Of a DNA stretch of 40,763 nucleotides, positions 21,629 to 29,098 are shown in pieces. Within the stretch, counting starts at the first letter, position 1. Each line of letters begins with the position of its first letter. The stretch comes from a virus: the IMG/VR virus record IMGVR_UViG_3300038427_000339, positions 1-40,763 of that record; one strand, 5' to 3'. The notes below the pieces were generated by a model. The model did no database searches. It was not told where the DNA came from and saw only the letters and a list, made by a program, of their open reading frames with translations. A program made the translations under genes and the position numbers.

Positions 21629-22990
21629 CTATCGTAAGTTAAACCAGTTATCACCGGCCTTCTTTAACGCACCGGACTCTTCCAACTTACCCGCTGCATT
21701 TTCCAGTCTTTTAGATACATCAGCAGGACCGCCTAGCGGAAATTTAGGGGGATTTTGACCTAATGTTCGTATCCCTTCTATTACTTCTCTTGCCTCGGGA
21801 AACTTATTGCCCATTTTATCCACTAAATCATAAATAGTTTTACCAGTAACTCTCTGGTCTTTCTTTACGTCTTCAATTTTTTGCAACAACTCATTTTTAT
21901 CTCTTTCCGCCTGAGATGTCAAGTTTGCAATCGTCTGGTCGCGCTGGCGCAACTCTGCGGCGTGTTGCTCTGCACGCATTGTCTGTAATTCCGTTTTTAG
22001 TTCTTTCATAGCCTCGCTATCGCCACTATTCTCAGGAGCCATCATTTTCCGGAACTGTACCGGGTCCTTCATCCAATCGGGAATCCCCCCGCCACCACCC
22101 ATTAAGTCTCTGAAATTTTTAAACTTATCTGATATATCTAACATGTACTGCATTGGGTCTATTGGCTGGCCGGTAGCTTCCGCCTTTTGTATTGCCTGCC
22201 ACATCATCATTTCTTCAGTTTTCAGTCTTGCTCCAGGCACAAGCGTCCATTTACCATCTTCGCTAATAGTAAAAGGTGATTCAGGTTCTTTTTTATATTC
22301 TTGCTCCACCTTCGCCTTCAACTCAGCATCTCTATCTGCCATCGCCTTTAGTTCCTTTGCCTCTTCCATGGTCCCGCCCAATTCACCTTCTTTCGCCATC
22401 CGGATGGACCTTTCCACAGTATCGTAAACATACCGTGGTATACTCCTATTCTCACCGCTTTTTTTCTCCGCTTTCTTACGAGCAGCCAATTTCTCCGCCT
22501 CGTCATAAGTTAATGCGTTTTCAGTACTCGAGGCTACTGCGATATTGCCATCGGAATCAACGGTATATTTTTCTTTATTGCTGGCTTTTACGATTGTAGC
22601 CGACGAAGCACCAGCAATTTCTGTGTAATTCTCTGGTACCGGTAGCTTATTTATTGCAATCCAATGGTCAAGGACCTGCTGTCGCAACGCTGGAGGTACC
22701 CACATTGGAAACGCAGCCATTTTATGTATAAGTTCATCAACATTAAAAAACACATTAGCGGACCCCGTATCGACCATATTTTTAATAATGGCCTTTGCCC
22801 TTTGCTCGCTAATACCATAATTCATCATGATAGTGGCAAAGTCAGTTTTGGGGTCGGGATGCTCTTGGTTAGATTCTATATCCGGATTGGGCTCCGGCAT
22901 CTTGGTACGGGGTTTTTTATCTTCTCCCTCTGTCTCATCATCCCGAACGTCGCTAGGTTCATCCTGCTTTGTTGTTTTGCTTTTCGGCAT
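21629..22990 (-). CDS. Large acidic coiled-coil protein
   Basis: 453 residues. The N-terminal 50 residues are charged and disordered. A helical domain (YGISEQRAKAIIKNM ... WVPPALRQQVLDHW) follows, then about 180 residues rich in Lys/Glu/Ala with coiled-coil periodicity, a Gly/Trp loop (GGGGGIPDW) and a second coiled coil (QTIANLTSQAERDKNELLQK). No enzymatic motif. It could be a scaffold, tape-like or DNA-organising protein. It overlaps the winged-helix gene by 32 bases and ends eight bases before the tRNA. Confidence 0.6.
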   Translation of the reverse strand: MPKSKTTKQDEPSDVRDDETEGEDKKPRTKMPEPNPDIESNQEHPDPKTDFATIMMNYGISEQRAKAIIKNMVDTGSANVFFNVDELIHKMAAFPMWVPPALRQQVLDHWIAINKLPVPENYTEIAGASSATIVKASNKEKYTVDSDGNIAVASSTENALTYDEAEKLAARKKAEKKSGENRSIPRYVYDTVERSIRMAKEGELGGTMEEAKELKAMADRDAELKAKVEQEYKKEPESPFTISEDGKWTLVPGARLKTEEMMMWQAIQKAEATGQPIDPMQYMLDISDKFKNFRDLMGGGGGIPDWMKDPVQFRKMMAPENSGDSEAMKELKTELQTMRAEQHAAELRQRDQTIANLTSQAERDKNELLQKIEDVKKDQRVTGKTIYDLVDKMGNKFPEAREVIEGIRTLGQNPPKFPLGGPADVSKRLENAAGKLEESGALKKAGDNWFNLR

Positions 22991-23201
22991 AGTACTCCAA
23001 CCTCCGGTGACCTAATTCGGTTAATATCCAGCGTTTACTAATTTGGTTTATTACCAGCTTCTCTTTTTTTAATCTTGTTAGACGTATTCCGCACCAATTA
23101 TCGGAAAACCCAAATTTTTCCCTTAATTCCCACGGCTCAATTATGCTTTTGTCTTTGATATATTTTAGTACCTCAATTTTTGAATGTCTAACCTCAACCA
23201 T
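22959..23201 (-). CDS. Winged-helix DNA-binding protein
   Basis: 80 residues with a clear winged helix: HSKIEVLKYIKDKSIIEPWE, recognition helix around WCGIRLTRLKKEK, wing LVINQISKRWILTELGHRRLE. Such proteins are small transcription regulators. It is the second gene behind a leaderless-type promoter, so it may regulate the adjacent divergent operons. Confidence 0.7.
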   Translation of the reverse strand: MVEVRHSKIEVLKYIKDKSIIEPWELREKFGFSDNWCGIRLTRLKKEKLVINQISKRWILTELGHRRLEYYAEKQNNKAG

Positions 23202-23203
23202 AC

Positions 23204-23533
23204 TTAGGAATTCCGCCTAACATGCAAGGTCTTGAGGTTGTACTCCTCGACTTGTACCGCCCGGTCTATGTAGGCGTGCATCGACATTTCACTGATTTCC
23301 CCGAATTTTTTGGCCCACCAAGCATTACCCATTATCCTAAGATAAACCGGCACAGGCATTTCTATCTGGACGGTAATGGGGTTATCACCGACTGTTTGCT
23401 TGACCTCGGCCAGCACGGCCATCATCTGTTCGGGAGTTGCCGCCTCGTCAAGTTTGCGCCATAACCACCGGGAATTAAGTAGACCCTTAGACTCTTTGGC
23501 TGGCTCTGCTGCTTCAACTCTAACTTCTGTCAT
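23204..23533 (-). CDS. Hypothetical protein, leaderless start
   Basis: 109 residues starting MTEVRVEAAEPAKE. A longer frame to 23596 exists, but its upstream part spans the promoter. The chosen ATG lies seven bases after a TATAAT box, so the mRNA would begin at or next to the start codon. The middle (WLWRKLDEAATPEQMMAVLAEVK) is helical, then strand-rich (ITVQIEMPVPVYLRI). No family was recognised. Confidence 0.6.
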   Translation of the reverse strand: MTEVRVEAAEPAKESKGLLNSRWLWRKLDEAATPEQMMAVLAEVKQTVGDNPITVQIEMPVPVYLRIMGNAWWAKKFGEISEMSMHAYIDRAVQVEEYNLKTLHVRRNS

Positions 23534-23540
23534 AGACGAG

Positions 23541-23569
23541 ATTATAGCATAGCCAAAGAGTAAGCGCAA
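23541..23569 (-). promoter_or_regulatory. Extended -10 promoter of the leftward 20.8-23.5 kb operon
   Basis: Minus strand TATAAT (23541-23546) preceded by TGC, an extended -10, with a weak -35 TTGCGC (23564-23569) 17 bases away. The ATG at 23533 follows seven bases after the -10, giving a leaderless message. Confidence 0.7.
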
Positions 23570-23596
23570 GAGGTCAAGAATAATTATTTTAGCCAT

Positions 23597-23851
23597 GCCA
23601 GCCTATTGCAAAGACCGTTATATTAGACTATAATTAAGCAAAATTTTGTTTTTGTTGAGGTTTAGGTAATGATACCTTACCCCCCTGGGAACCCCCCAGT
23701 AAGTATTAGTATATTTATTGATATTATTAATATATATATAGATATCTATACTATAGTAAGATAGTTATGTCAACCAAACAACCTAGGAGTTATGTCAACT
23801 ATTTTACTACCTCTTATGTAAAGTAGAGAAGTTATGTAAAGTAGAGAAGTT
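23597..23851. promoter_or_regulatory. Divergent intergenic region with GTTATGT repeats
   Basis: About 255 bases without a gene between divergent operons. It contains a C-rich stretch near 23681-23698, an A/T-rich stretch near 23704-23757, and then a repeat array. AGTTATGTCAAC occurs at 23763-23774 and 23788-23799; TTATGTAAAGTAGAGAAG occurs at 23814-23831 and again at 23832-23849. The start codon of the following gene lies within a third partial copy (TTATG). No consensus promoter is obvious for the plus strand. Confidence 0.65.
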
Positions 23852-24715
23852 ATGAAAAAGGTTGCAGTTTTCAGTGTTAAAGGTGGAGTAGGTAAATCAA
23901 CTGTTTCCGCCGGCCTGTGCCGCGGACTAACTGAAATAGGACTCTATAACCGGGTGGGCTACCTGGAGATTGATATATCCGGCACTTCGGGTCACCGTGC
24001 TTTCGGGATGAATGCACCACGTTTAGGGTTGGATACCGAAAGTGAGAAACTTATCCCACCACTCATAAACGGTATACGGATGTTTCCCTTAGCCTCGAAG
24101 TTCACGGAAAGTGCCTGTGTCGGTTGGAAGAGCACGGACCGGATACTAAGGCTATCCGACGGTGATGAGGTAAATGCAAAAGGCCGTACCGACTTCATTA
24201 AAGCCATACTTACCAAGGTCGTCGATTGGAAGGACACCGCATGGCTGGTACTGGATTTACCACCGAGCTCTAATGAAGAGACATTTACCTTTTTTGAGTG
24301 TATACCTGATTTGTATGGCGTTATTCTGGTATCGCAACCGAGCGAAATAGCCTGTGTCGGTTTGTTAAAGACAATAGATTTCTTGAAGAACGAGCAGGTC
24401 CCCGTTTTGGGTATTGTGGAGAATATGGCGAGCTGTTTATGTCCTTTTTGTAATAATGAGTTTTATCCGTTCACTTCCAAGGGAGTAGACCTTAAAAAAC
24501 TAGCGAAGGATAAAGATATCCCCTACTTAATCTCCATTCCCCAGGTAGACAGCATGGAGAGACTGGAGCCCTATTTTCTTTCTCTGGCGAAGATGGTAGT
24601 GGCCGGACCCGGGAAGGTGGTTGACCAGTATGTATTTTCCAAGAGGGCTGGATTAAAGAGAAGTGTCGTAAAGACTACTTTAGATATCGGTTCCAGAATA
24701 TTTCGGAAGAGGTGA
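23852..24715 (+). CDS. Mrp/NBP35-ParA family ATPase
   Basis: 287 residues of the deviant Walker A group. The P-loop is KGGVGKST at 10-17, the Walker A' Asp is Asp41 in EIDISG, and Walker B is LVLDLPP at 132-138. CPFC at 197-200, in ENMASCLCPFC, is the CxxC seen in Mrp/NBP35 proteins, which carry iron-sulfur clusters, whereas ParA/MinD usually lack it. A basic C-terminal tail of about 60 residues is extra. The tandem repeats directly before the gene could be a partition site or operator. It may act in plasmid-like maintenance or have an Fe-S role. Confidence 0.75.
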   Translation: MKKVAVFSVKGGVGKSTVSAGLCRGLTEIGLYNRVGYLEIDISGTSGHRAFGMNAPRLGLDTESEKLIPPLINGIRMFPLASKFTESACVGWKSTDRILRLSDGDEVNAKGRTDFIKAILTKVVDWKDTAWLVLDLPPSSNEETFTFFECIPDLYGVILVSQPSEIACVGLLKTIDFLKNEQVPVLGIVENMASCLCPFCNNEFYPFTSKGVDLKKLAKDKDIPYLISIPQVDSMERLEPYFLSLAKMVVAGPGKVVDQYVFSKRAGLKRSVVKTTLDIGSRIFRKR

Positions 24716-24718
24716 GTC

Positions 24719-25186
24719 ATGTCGGAAACTAAAATCATGCGAATAATCCGTGCGGGTTTGGAGCTACAGGATACGGTAATTAAGAAGGTCCCAGAGAGTA
24801 AAAGACGGGCCGGCGAGGGCCGTATCGGGAAAATGGTCGTCGATGACCCCGGCGACGGAACGAGTCCCGGTCCGGAACACACCGTAATGTATTTCAAGAT
24901 GCATAACGGGCGCCTTGAAATACTAAATGAAAAGCCGGAGCAGGTACGTAACGAGATTATCTTCCTGGGTTGTCCGGAAAGAGGCTATACCGGAGTAAAG
25001 CTCTTTACCGATGGAATTTACACGCCCGGGTGGTTCCGGTATGCTTGGACACAACAGTGGCTAGTTATCACGGACCCCTTCGGTGATTTAAAAGAATATG
25101 ATGCCGAGGAGATGATACAGCTCTGTGAAGATATGCTGGCGAAAATCGCCGTGAACCTAGCCAGGGAGAAAGGTACTTTCTCATAA
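24719..25186 (+). CDS. Hypothetical protein
   Basis: 155 residues, alpha/beta. An N-terminal amphipathic helix leads to a basic linker and a strand-rich body (HTVMYFKMHNGRLEIL, RNEIIFLGCPERGYTGVKLF) and a helical C terminus. GAGGTGAGTC precedes the ATG four bases after the ATPase stop, so it is co-translated with it and may be its partner. No family was recognised. Confidence 0.6.
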   Translation: MSETKIMRIIRAGLELQDTVIKKVPESKRRAGEGRIGKMVVDDPGDGTSPGPEHTVMYFKMHNGRLEILNEKPEQVRNEIIFLGCPERGYTGVKLFTDGIYTPGWFRYAWTQQWLVITDPFGDLKEYDAEEMIQLCEDMLAKIAVNLAREKGTFS

Positions 25187-25195
25187 GGAGACAGT

Positions 25196-25441
25196 ATGGA
25201 TTTCTATTGCCAAGAAGTAGGAGTAGTGAGAAACTGTCCTGAGTGTGACGGTAAGGGGAGAAAGCCATATCCGTACAATTTCTACCCGTGCCATAGATGT
25301 GAAGGTTATGGGAGGGTAATAGACGTAATGATGACTTATCCGGAGTCTTATGATTCCGGATTTAGACCTATGGGTAAAATGATATTTGCTGGAATTACTG
25401 AGAGACCTTATGACCCTTATAAGAGGGAGAGGGTGTATTAA
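25196..25441 (+). CDS. DnaJ-type zinc-finger protein
   Basis: 81 residues with CPECDGKG and CHRCEGYG, two CxxCxGxG knots spaced 19 residues apart, the DnaJ central zinc domain alone without a J domain. AAGGAGACAG precedes the ATG. Function unknown; such stand-alone domains are frequent in phages. Confidence 0.7.
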   Translation: MDFYCQEVGVVRNCPECDGKGRKPYPYNFYPCHRCEGYGRVIDVMMTYPESYDSGFRPMGKMIFAGITERPYDPYKRERVY

Positions 25442-25453
25442 AAGGAGGTTAAT

Positions 25454-25753
25454 ATGTCTTACTCACTGACGGCTGGTACGCTTAATTATGAGATTCCATT
25501 TCCTCAGCCATTTATACTAAAGCGAGGTTTCCCTTTAATAATCAAGGAAAACGACGACGGGTGGCTTATAGAATGTCCCGCTTTTGATGAATATGGTTAT
25601 GGTAAGACATACCAGCAAGCGTTGAATGATTTAGGAACCTCTCTCTTTGATTCATGGAAGTCCATTGCGAGATTAATCCAGCGGAAGAAAAAACTTGGTG
25701 ATGAATTGGTAAGACAATTTAACTACCTAGATGAGAATATAATCCCAGATTAG
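25454..25753 (+). CDS. HicB-like protein
   Basis: 99 residues. IIKENDDGWLIECPAFDEYG then GKTYQQALNDLGTSLFDSW match the HicB antitoxin fold, in which a GYGxT-like turn precedes a helix. No HicA partner and no added DNA-binding domain are visible, so a toxin-antitoxin role is not claimed. AAGGAGGT precedes the ATG. Confidence 0.55.
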   Translation: MSYSLTAGTLNYEIPFPQPFILKRGFPLIIKENDDGWLIECPAFDEYGYGKTYQQALNDLGTSLFDSWKSIARLIQRKKKLGDELVRQFNYLDENIIPD

Positions 25754-25766
25754 GAAGGGAGGCAGT

Positions 25767-26432
25767 ATGATACAGAATATAGCCTACGTCGTGGTCATTA
25801 TCGGCGCCGTTATGGTCGGGTTATACATCTCCAACATCCTCTATGATTTGAAAGTGCCTCAGTACATCTCTCGCAAAATCGGCCACGCTGCCGGCGGACT
25901 GGGCTTTCTACTTTGTGCGTTGTTATTTAACTCCGGCTGGTGGCTATTCGGCATCACGACCGCGTTTTTCATTATGCTTTTCGGTGCTCGCTTTGTGAAA
26001 CCCGATACCTTCCGCGGTGTCGGCGGTACCGGCCGGGCGAAACAGGCATTTGCTGAGGTATATTTCCCGGCAGCCGCTTTACCGGTTATCGCTATCGGCT
26101 GGGTCTGGCTCAATAAACCAATTATAGCGGTAGCCTGTTTGTTGTTTATGGCCTGGGGTGATTGTGTGACGGGTATTGTACGCTCGCAGATTTATGGTAA
26201 GGCTGTCAAGGGACTCTGGGGGTCTGCGGCAATGCTGGTAGCCAGTCTGATAATAGCATGGGCCTTCGTCACGCCTTTCTGGATAGGCGCTATCGGCGCA
26301 ATTATAGCTACGGTTACGGAATGGGCCTGCGGGGATGTAGGAATACTTAAATGGGCCGATGATAATTGGGCCATACCGATAGTCAGTTTTGCCGTTATAT
26401 TCGGGTTACTGGCAGGGACCGGGAGATTATAG
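25767..26432 (+). CDS. Polyprenol/dolichol kinase-like membrane protein (CdsA/Sec59 family)
   Basis: 221 residues with about seven transmembrane helices. Conserved marks of the phytol/dolichol kinase and CDP-lipid synthase family are RKxxH at 36-40 (SRKIGH), WGD at 130-132, KGLWGS at 148-153 and a C-terminal EWACGDV then ADDNWAIPIVS at 185-207, matching the family's E...DDN...IP pattern. Members use CTP to phosphorylate polyprenols or activate phosphatidate at the inner membrane. Genes downstream include a UbiA prenyltransferase, so a role in isoprenoid-lipid synthesis is likely. AGGGAGGCAG precedes the ATG. Confidence 0.7.
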   Translation: MIQNIAYVVVIIGAVMVGLYISNILYDLKVPQYISRKIGHAAGGLGFLLCALLFNSGWWLFGITTAFFIMLFGARFVKPDTFRGVGGTGRAKQAFAEVYFPAAALPVIAIGWVWLNKPIIAVACLLFMAWGDCVTGIVRSQIYGKAVKGLWGSAAMLVASLIIAWAFVTPFWIGAIGAIIATVTEWACGDVGILKWADDNWAIPIVSFAVIFGLLAGTGRL

Positions 26433-26462
26433 GATAAAAAATATAAGAAAGGAGAAAAAGAA

Positions 26463-26714
26463 ATGTTTATCGAAGCTAAGGCGTGGTCTACTGATACAAT
26501 AGTGGACGTAATCAAAGACGGTATTGCCCTTGCTAAAAAGAACGAATGTTGGGTTAAAGTGCAGTGGCAGGACAAATTAATCTGGATTGCACAGGATGAT
26601 GACCTTCTATTTTTGCTTAGAGAAGTTTGTATATTGGACCCGAATGTAACGAAATTGGCGAATGGTCGGGAAATAATTACTATTGTAAGTGAGCCTAAAT
26701 TTCCGGTCTTATAA
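26463..26714 (+). CDS. Hypothetical protein
   Basis: 83 residues. TIVDVIKDGIALAKKNECWVK then a strand pair (LIWIAQDDDLLFLLREV). Preceded by AAAGGAGAAAAAG. It sits between the polyprenol kinase-like gene and small zinc proteins. No family was recognised. Confidence 0.55.
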   Translation: MFIEAKAWSTDTIVDVIKDGIALAKKNECWVKVQWQDKLIWIAQDDDLLFLLREVCILDPNVTKLANGREIITIVSEPKFPVL

Positions 26715-26725
26715 GAAGGATAAGC

Positions 26726-26971
26726 ATGGGTAAGCGGAAGAAAGAGAGGCTCCAGCGTATAAACCTCGGCCTGGAGAATCCTATCTCTCAAAGGCCAAGA
26801 TTTTGTCTGTTATGTGGTAGGCCAGTCCAGGTTGTAGATTGTCGCCAGCATATTCATGACTGCTGGGGTATTGACCTTAAACCTGATGAACCCATACCAT
26901 GGGTACCACCAAAGGAAGCTATTATAAAATACTCCCAGCGACAAATGCAAAAGGAGGAAGAGCATGTCTAA
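26726..26971 (+). CDS. Hypothetical zinc-binding protein
   Basis: 81 residues. CLLCGRPVQVVDCRQHIHDC resembles a C2-H-C zinc finger, with a basic N terminus (MGKRKKERLQRIN) and an acidic C-terminal tail. The stop overlaps the next start by eight bases. Confidence 0.55.
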   Translation: MGKRKKERLQRINLGLENPISQRPRFCLLCGRPVQVVDCRQHIHDCWGIDLKPDEPIPWVPPKEAIIKYSQRQMQKEEEHV

Positions 26972-27200
26972 TTACATATCCGACGAGCAGGTGATTATTA
27001 ATCTACAGGGTTTACGATGGTGCAAAAAGTCTGATGCGCAATATATCAACTACGTTCACTATGGTCTAGAATGGGATTATAAAGGTGGTCACGGGACGCA
27101 TACTTATAACGATAAAGAAAAGCGGGACGAAATGTTTAACAGGTTACGCGCTGCATTGGCCGTGGCTGAAATAAAAGAGACTAAGAATGTTAAGGTGTAA
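26964..27200 (+). CDS. Hypothetical protein
   Basis: 78 residues, Tyr/His-rich in the middle (DAQYINYVHYGLEWDYKGGH) with a helical C terminus. GGAAGAGC precedes the ATG inside the end of the previous gene. No family was recognised. Confidence 0.55.
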   Translation: MSNYISDEQVIINLQGLRWCKKSDAQYINYVHYGLEWDYKGGHGTHTYNDKEKRDEMFNRLRAALAVAEIKETKNVKV

Positions 27201-27342
27201 GCATCCATCGCCGCACAGCCGTCACCGACCCTGCGGTAAAAAAGCGACCTATATGGTCCAGGAGGAGCCGGAATTTCCGGTTTGCGAGGAGCACGCCCAC
27301 TTCTATTCTAGGATTAAAAAGATAGTACCAAAGGCGTATTAG
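27187..27342 (+). CDS. 51-residue zinc-finger-like protein
   Basis: Short gene overlapping the previous one by 14 bases. CKHPSPHSRHRPC then CEEHAHFYSRIKK give cysteines and histidines with zinc-site spacing. The packing with both neighbours, and an AGAGGAGG at its stop serving the next gene, support it. Confidence 0.55.
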   Translation: MLRCKHPSPHSRHRPCGKKATYMVQEEPEFPVCEEHAHFYSRIKKIVPKAY

Positions 27343-27357
27343 AGGAGGTAAGGCAAG

Positions 27358-27507
27358 GTGTTTAGACGATTGATGGTGAAAATAATGGTATGGAGATTAC
27401 GCCATAATAGGCGAGTTATGGCTGGTCTTGAGAAAAGTTTACAGGAATACAAAGAAGGCAAATTTAAACCCTGGTCAGAAGTAAAAAAAGAGTTAAATAT
27501 TGAGTAA
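27358..27507 (+). CDS. 49-residue basic helical protein
   Basis: GTG start eight bases after AGAGGAGG. The N-terminal half is strongly basic (MFRRLMVKIMVWRLRHNRR); the end, LQEYKEGKFKPWSEVKKEL, resembles the C-terminal helix pattern of small antitoxin-like proteins. No toxin partner is seen, so the function is open. Confidence 0.5.
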   Translation: MFRRLMVKIMVWRLRHNRRVMAGLEKSLQEYKEGKFKPWSEVKKELNIE

Positions 27508-27521
27508 TTAAAGGTGATACC

Positions 27522-27752
27522 ATGGAGTTCAATCAAGACGAACTGCTAAAACTTGTAGCCCAGAATTTAGACCTGCCGGAAGCTATGGTTAAACCAGAAG
27601 CTACCTTCAAAGAGGATCTCGGTGCTGACTCACTGGATTTAGTCGAGATGGCGATGGCTCTCGAGGAGAAATATGGTGTCGATATATCGGATGAAGATAT
27701 GGAGAAGTTTACCCGGGTCCAGGATGCTATTGATTATATGAAGGGAGTGTAA
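27522..27752 (+). CDS. acpP-like: Acyl carrier protein
   Basis: 76 residues, the full size and pattern of a type II acyl carrier protein: acidic, four helices, with the phosphopantetheine attachment Ser37 in GADSLDLVEM. A host 4'-phosphopantetheinyl transferase would convert it to the active form. The AAAGGTGATACC leader precedes the ATG. The condensing-enzyme gene begins at the base after its stop, which suggests a dedicated carrier for that enzyme. It could instead tap the host fatty-acid pool. Confidence 0.92.
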   Translation: MEFNQDELLKLVAQNLDLPEAMVKPEATFKEDLGADSLDLVEMAMALEEKYGVDISDEDMEKFTRVQDAIDYMKGV

Positions 27753-28883
27753 ATGAGAGAGAAGCTAATATCTATCGGTTATGCCGTCCCGGAGTTATCC
27801 TATACCCAGGACCAGATTTTTGAGCTTATTGGCTATCCCAAAGGATGGCTGCGGTTTTTTCGGGGCAGTGGGATAGATAAGAGGCACTTCTGCATACCGC
27901 TGACTCAGGCCATGAAATTGTCTCTTCAAGAGCAGCAAGACCTTTATATACCTAAAGCAACGGAATTATCCTGCCAAGTGATATTGAAGTGTCTTGACGG
28001 TAGAGACCAAAAGAAAATAAACCGTGTGGTGTACGGTAGCTGTACGGGTTTAGCTCCCGGTCCGACAATAGCCCATTATTTTAGTGCCAAACTTGGTTTC
28101 GCGCCTAATGTATTCGTAGCAAATAATTCTGCTATGGGCTGCGAAGGAGCTTTTCCGGGATTAAAAATAGCTTTAGACCATGTCAAGGCTAACGGCGGTA
28201 TGGCACTGGCGGTCAACTGTGAACTTTCCAGCTTAGTATTTTGGCCGGAAGATGACGTGGCACGACGGCCTGACCCAGAGAATGATTTTGAAGTAGCGCG
28301 CGCCAATGCTGTTTTTGCGGACGGGGCGATGGCGGCACTAGTTGGTTATGACGACGACTGGCGGCACCCGTATATTCTTGATATGGAGACTTATACCGAA
28401 CCTAAATATGCCGACGAATTAGGCTTTATCTGGCGGAACGGACGTTTAAGAGTAAGGCTCTCGAGACGGGTACCAGAATTGGCTCCTTTAGTAGTAAAAC
28501 CGGCGGTCGATGCGGTGTTGTCGAGAATGAATATGAGGGTACCGGATGTCAGATGGTGGGTTATTCATGCGGCCGGGAATATCGTAATTGATAATATCGG
28601 TAGGGCGCTCAATCTACCAGAAGAGAAGTTGTTTCTTTCGCGGGAGACATTGAGACTCTACGGTAACACCTCGAGCACGTCGGTGGGGATTACTGGGAAG
28701 CGTCTGATGAGTGAGAGTATTCAGCCGGGTGATTACATTATGATGCTTTCCGTAGGTCCCGGAATGAGCGGAGGCGCAACTTGCCTTCGTTTTGGCGATA
28801 AACGAGTAGTGGCTATCGTCGGTAATGAATCGGAAATGAAACGAAAAGAAATAAATATAGCATGGTCAGGAGCGATGGTATGA
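27753..28883 (+). CDS. Type III polyketide synthase-like condensing enzyme
   Basis: 376 residues of the thiolase fold. The catalytic triad is Cys130 (SAMGCEGAF), His272 (WWVIHAAGN) and Asn305 (YGNTSST). Spacings of 142 and 33 residues fit chalcone synthase-type enzymes (139 and 33) better than FabH-type ketoacyl-ACP synthase III (132 and 30). IDKRHF near the N terminus, VFADGAMAALVG and the C-terminal GPGMSGGATCLRF also match type III synthases. The HPGG loop is HAAG here. It would extend an acyl or isoprenoid starter with malonyl units; the adjacent ACP suggests ACP-bound substrates. The stop overlaps the next start as ATGA. Confidence 0.75.
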   Translation: MREKLISIGYAVPELSYTQDQIFELIGYPKGWLRFFRGSGIDKRHFCIPLTQAMKLSLQEQQDLYIPKATELSCQVILKCLDGRDQKKINRVVYGSCTGLAPGPTIAHYFSAKLGFAPNVFVANNSAMGCEGAFPGLKIALDHVKANGGMALAVNCELSSLVFWPEDDVARRPDPENDFEVARANAVFADGAMAALVGYDDDWRHPYILDMETYTEPKYADELGFIWRNGRLRVRLSRRVPELAPLVVKPAVDAVLSRMNMRVPDVRWWVIHAAGNIVIDNIGRALNLPEEKLFLSRETLRLYGNTSSTSVGITGKRLMSESIQPGDYIMMLSVGPGMSGGATCLRFGDKRVVAIVGNESEMKRKEINIAWSGAMV

Positions 28884-29095
28884 ATTGGGATGAACTACTC
28901 ATAGAACTTCAACTGAAAGGCGTAAAAGTCCGTGTTACTCTTAATAAAGATGAGCCATTTGTAATTGAGTGTGAAGACGAGGTGGTCGCCGGATATGTTG
29001 CTAAACTTATAGCTAGTAAGGGTTTAACCATAATAGGCCCCGATGGAGAAAAAACAGTAGTTTATCCAAAGGTTAGGATAATAGACGGAGAGTGA
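28880..29095 (+). CDS. Hypothetical small protein in the lipid-gene cluster
   Basis: 71 residues from the ATG that overlaps the condensing-enzyme stop and follows AGGAGCGATGGT. Beta-rich (VKVRVTLNKDEPFVIECEDEV, then TIIGPDGEKTVVYPKVRIID). It may be a small partner, but no family was recognised. Confidence 0.5.
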   Translation: MNWDELLIELQLKGVKVRVTLNKDEPFVIECEDEVVAGYVAKLIASKGLTIIGPDGEKTVVYPKVRIIDGE

Positions 29096-29098
29096 GAA

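Noticed and set aside
25454-25753. HicAB toxin-antitoxin pair
   Set aside because: The HicB-like fold is present, but no HicA-like toxin adjoins it.
26192-26791. Minus-strand 199-residue frame
   Set aside because: It is antisense to the membrane protein with clear family motifs and to the following genes.
27753-28883. FabH-type ketoacyl-ACP synthase III
   Set aside because: Cys-His-Asn spacing and the GPGxS end fit type III polyketide synthases better; this remains a family-level inference.
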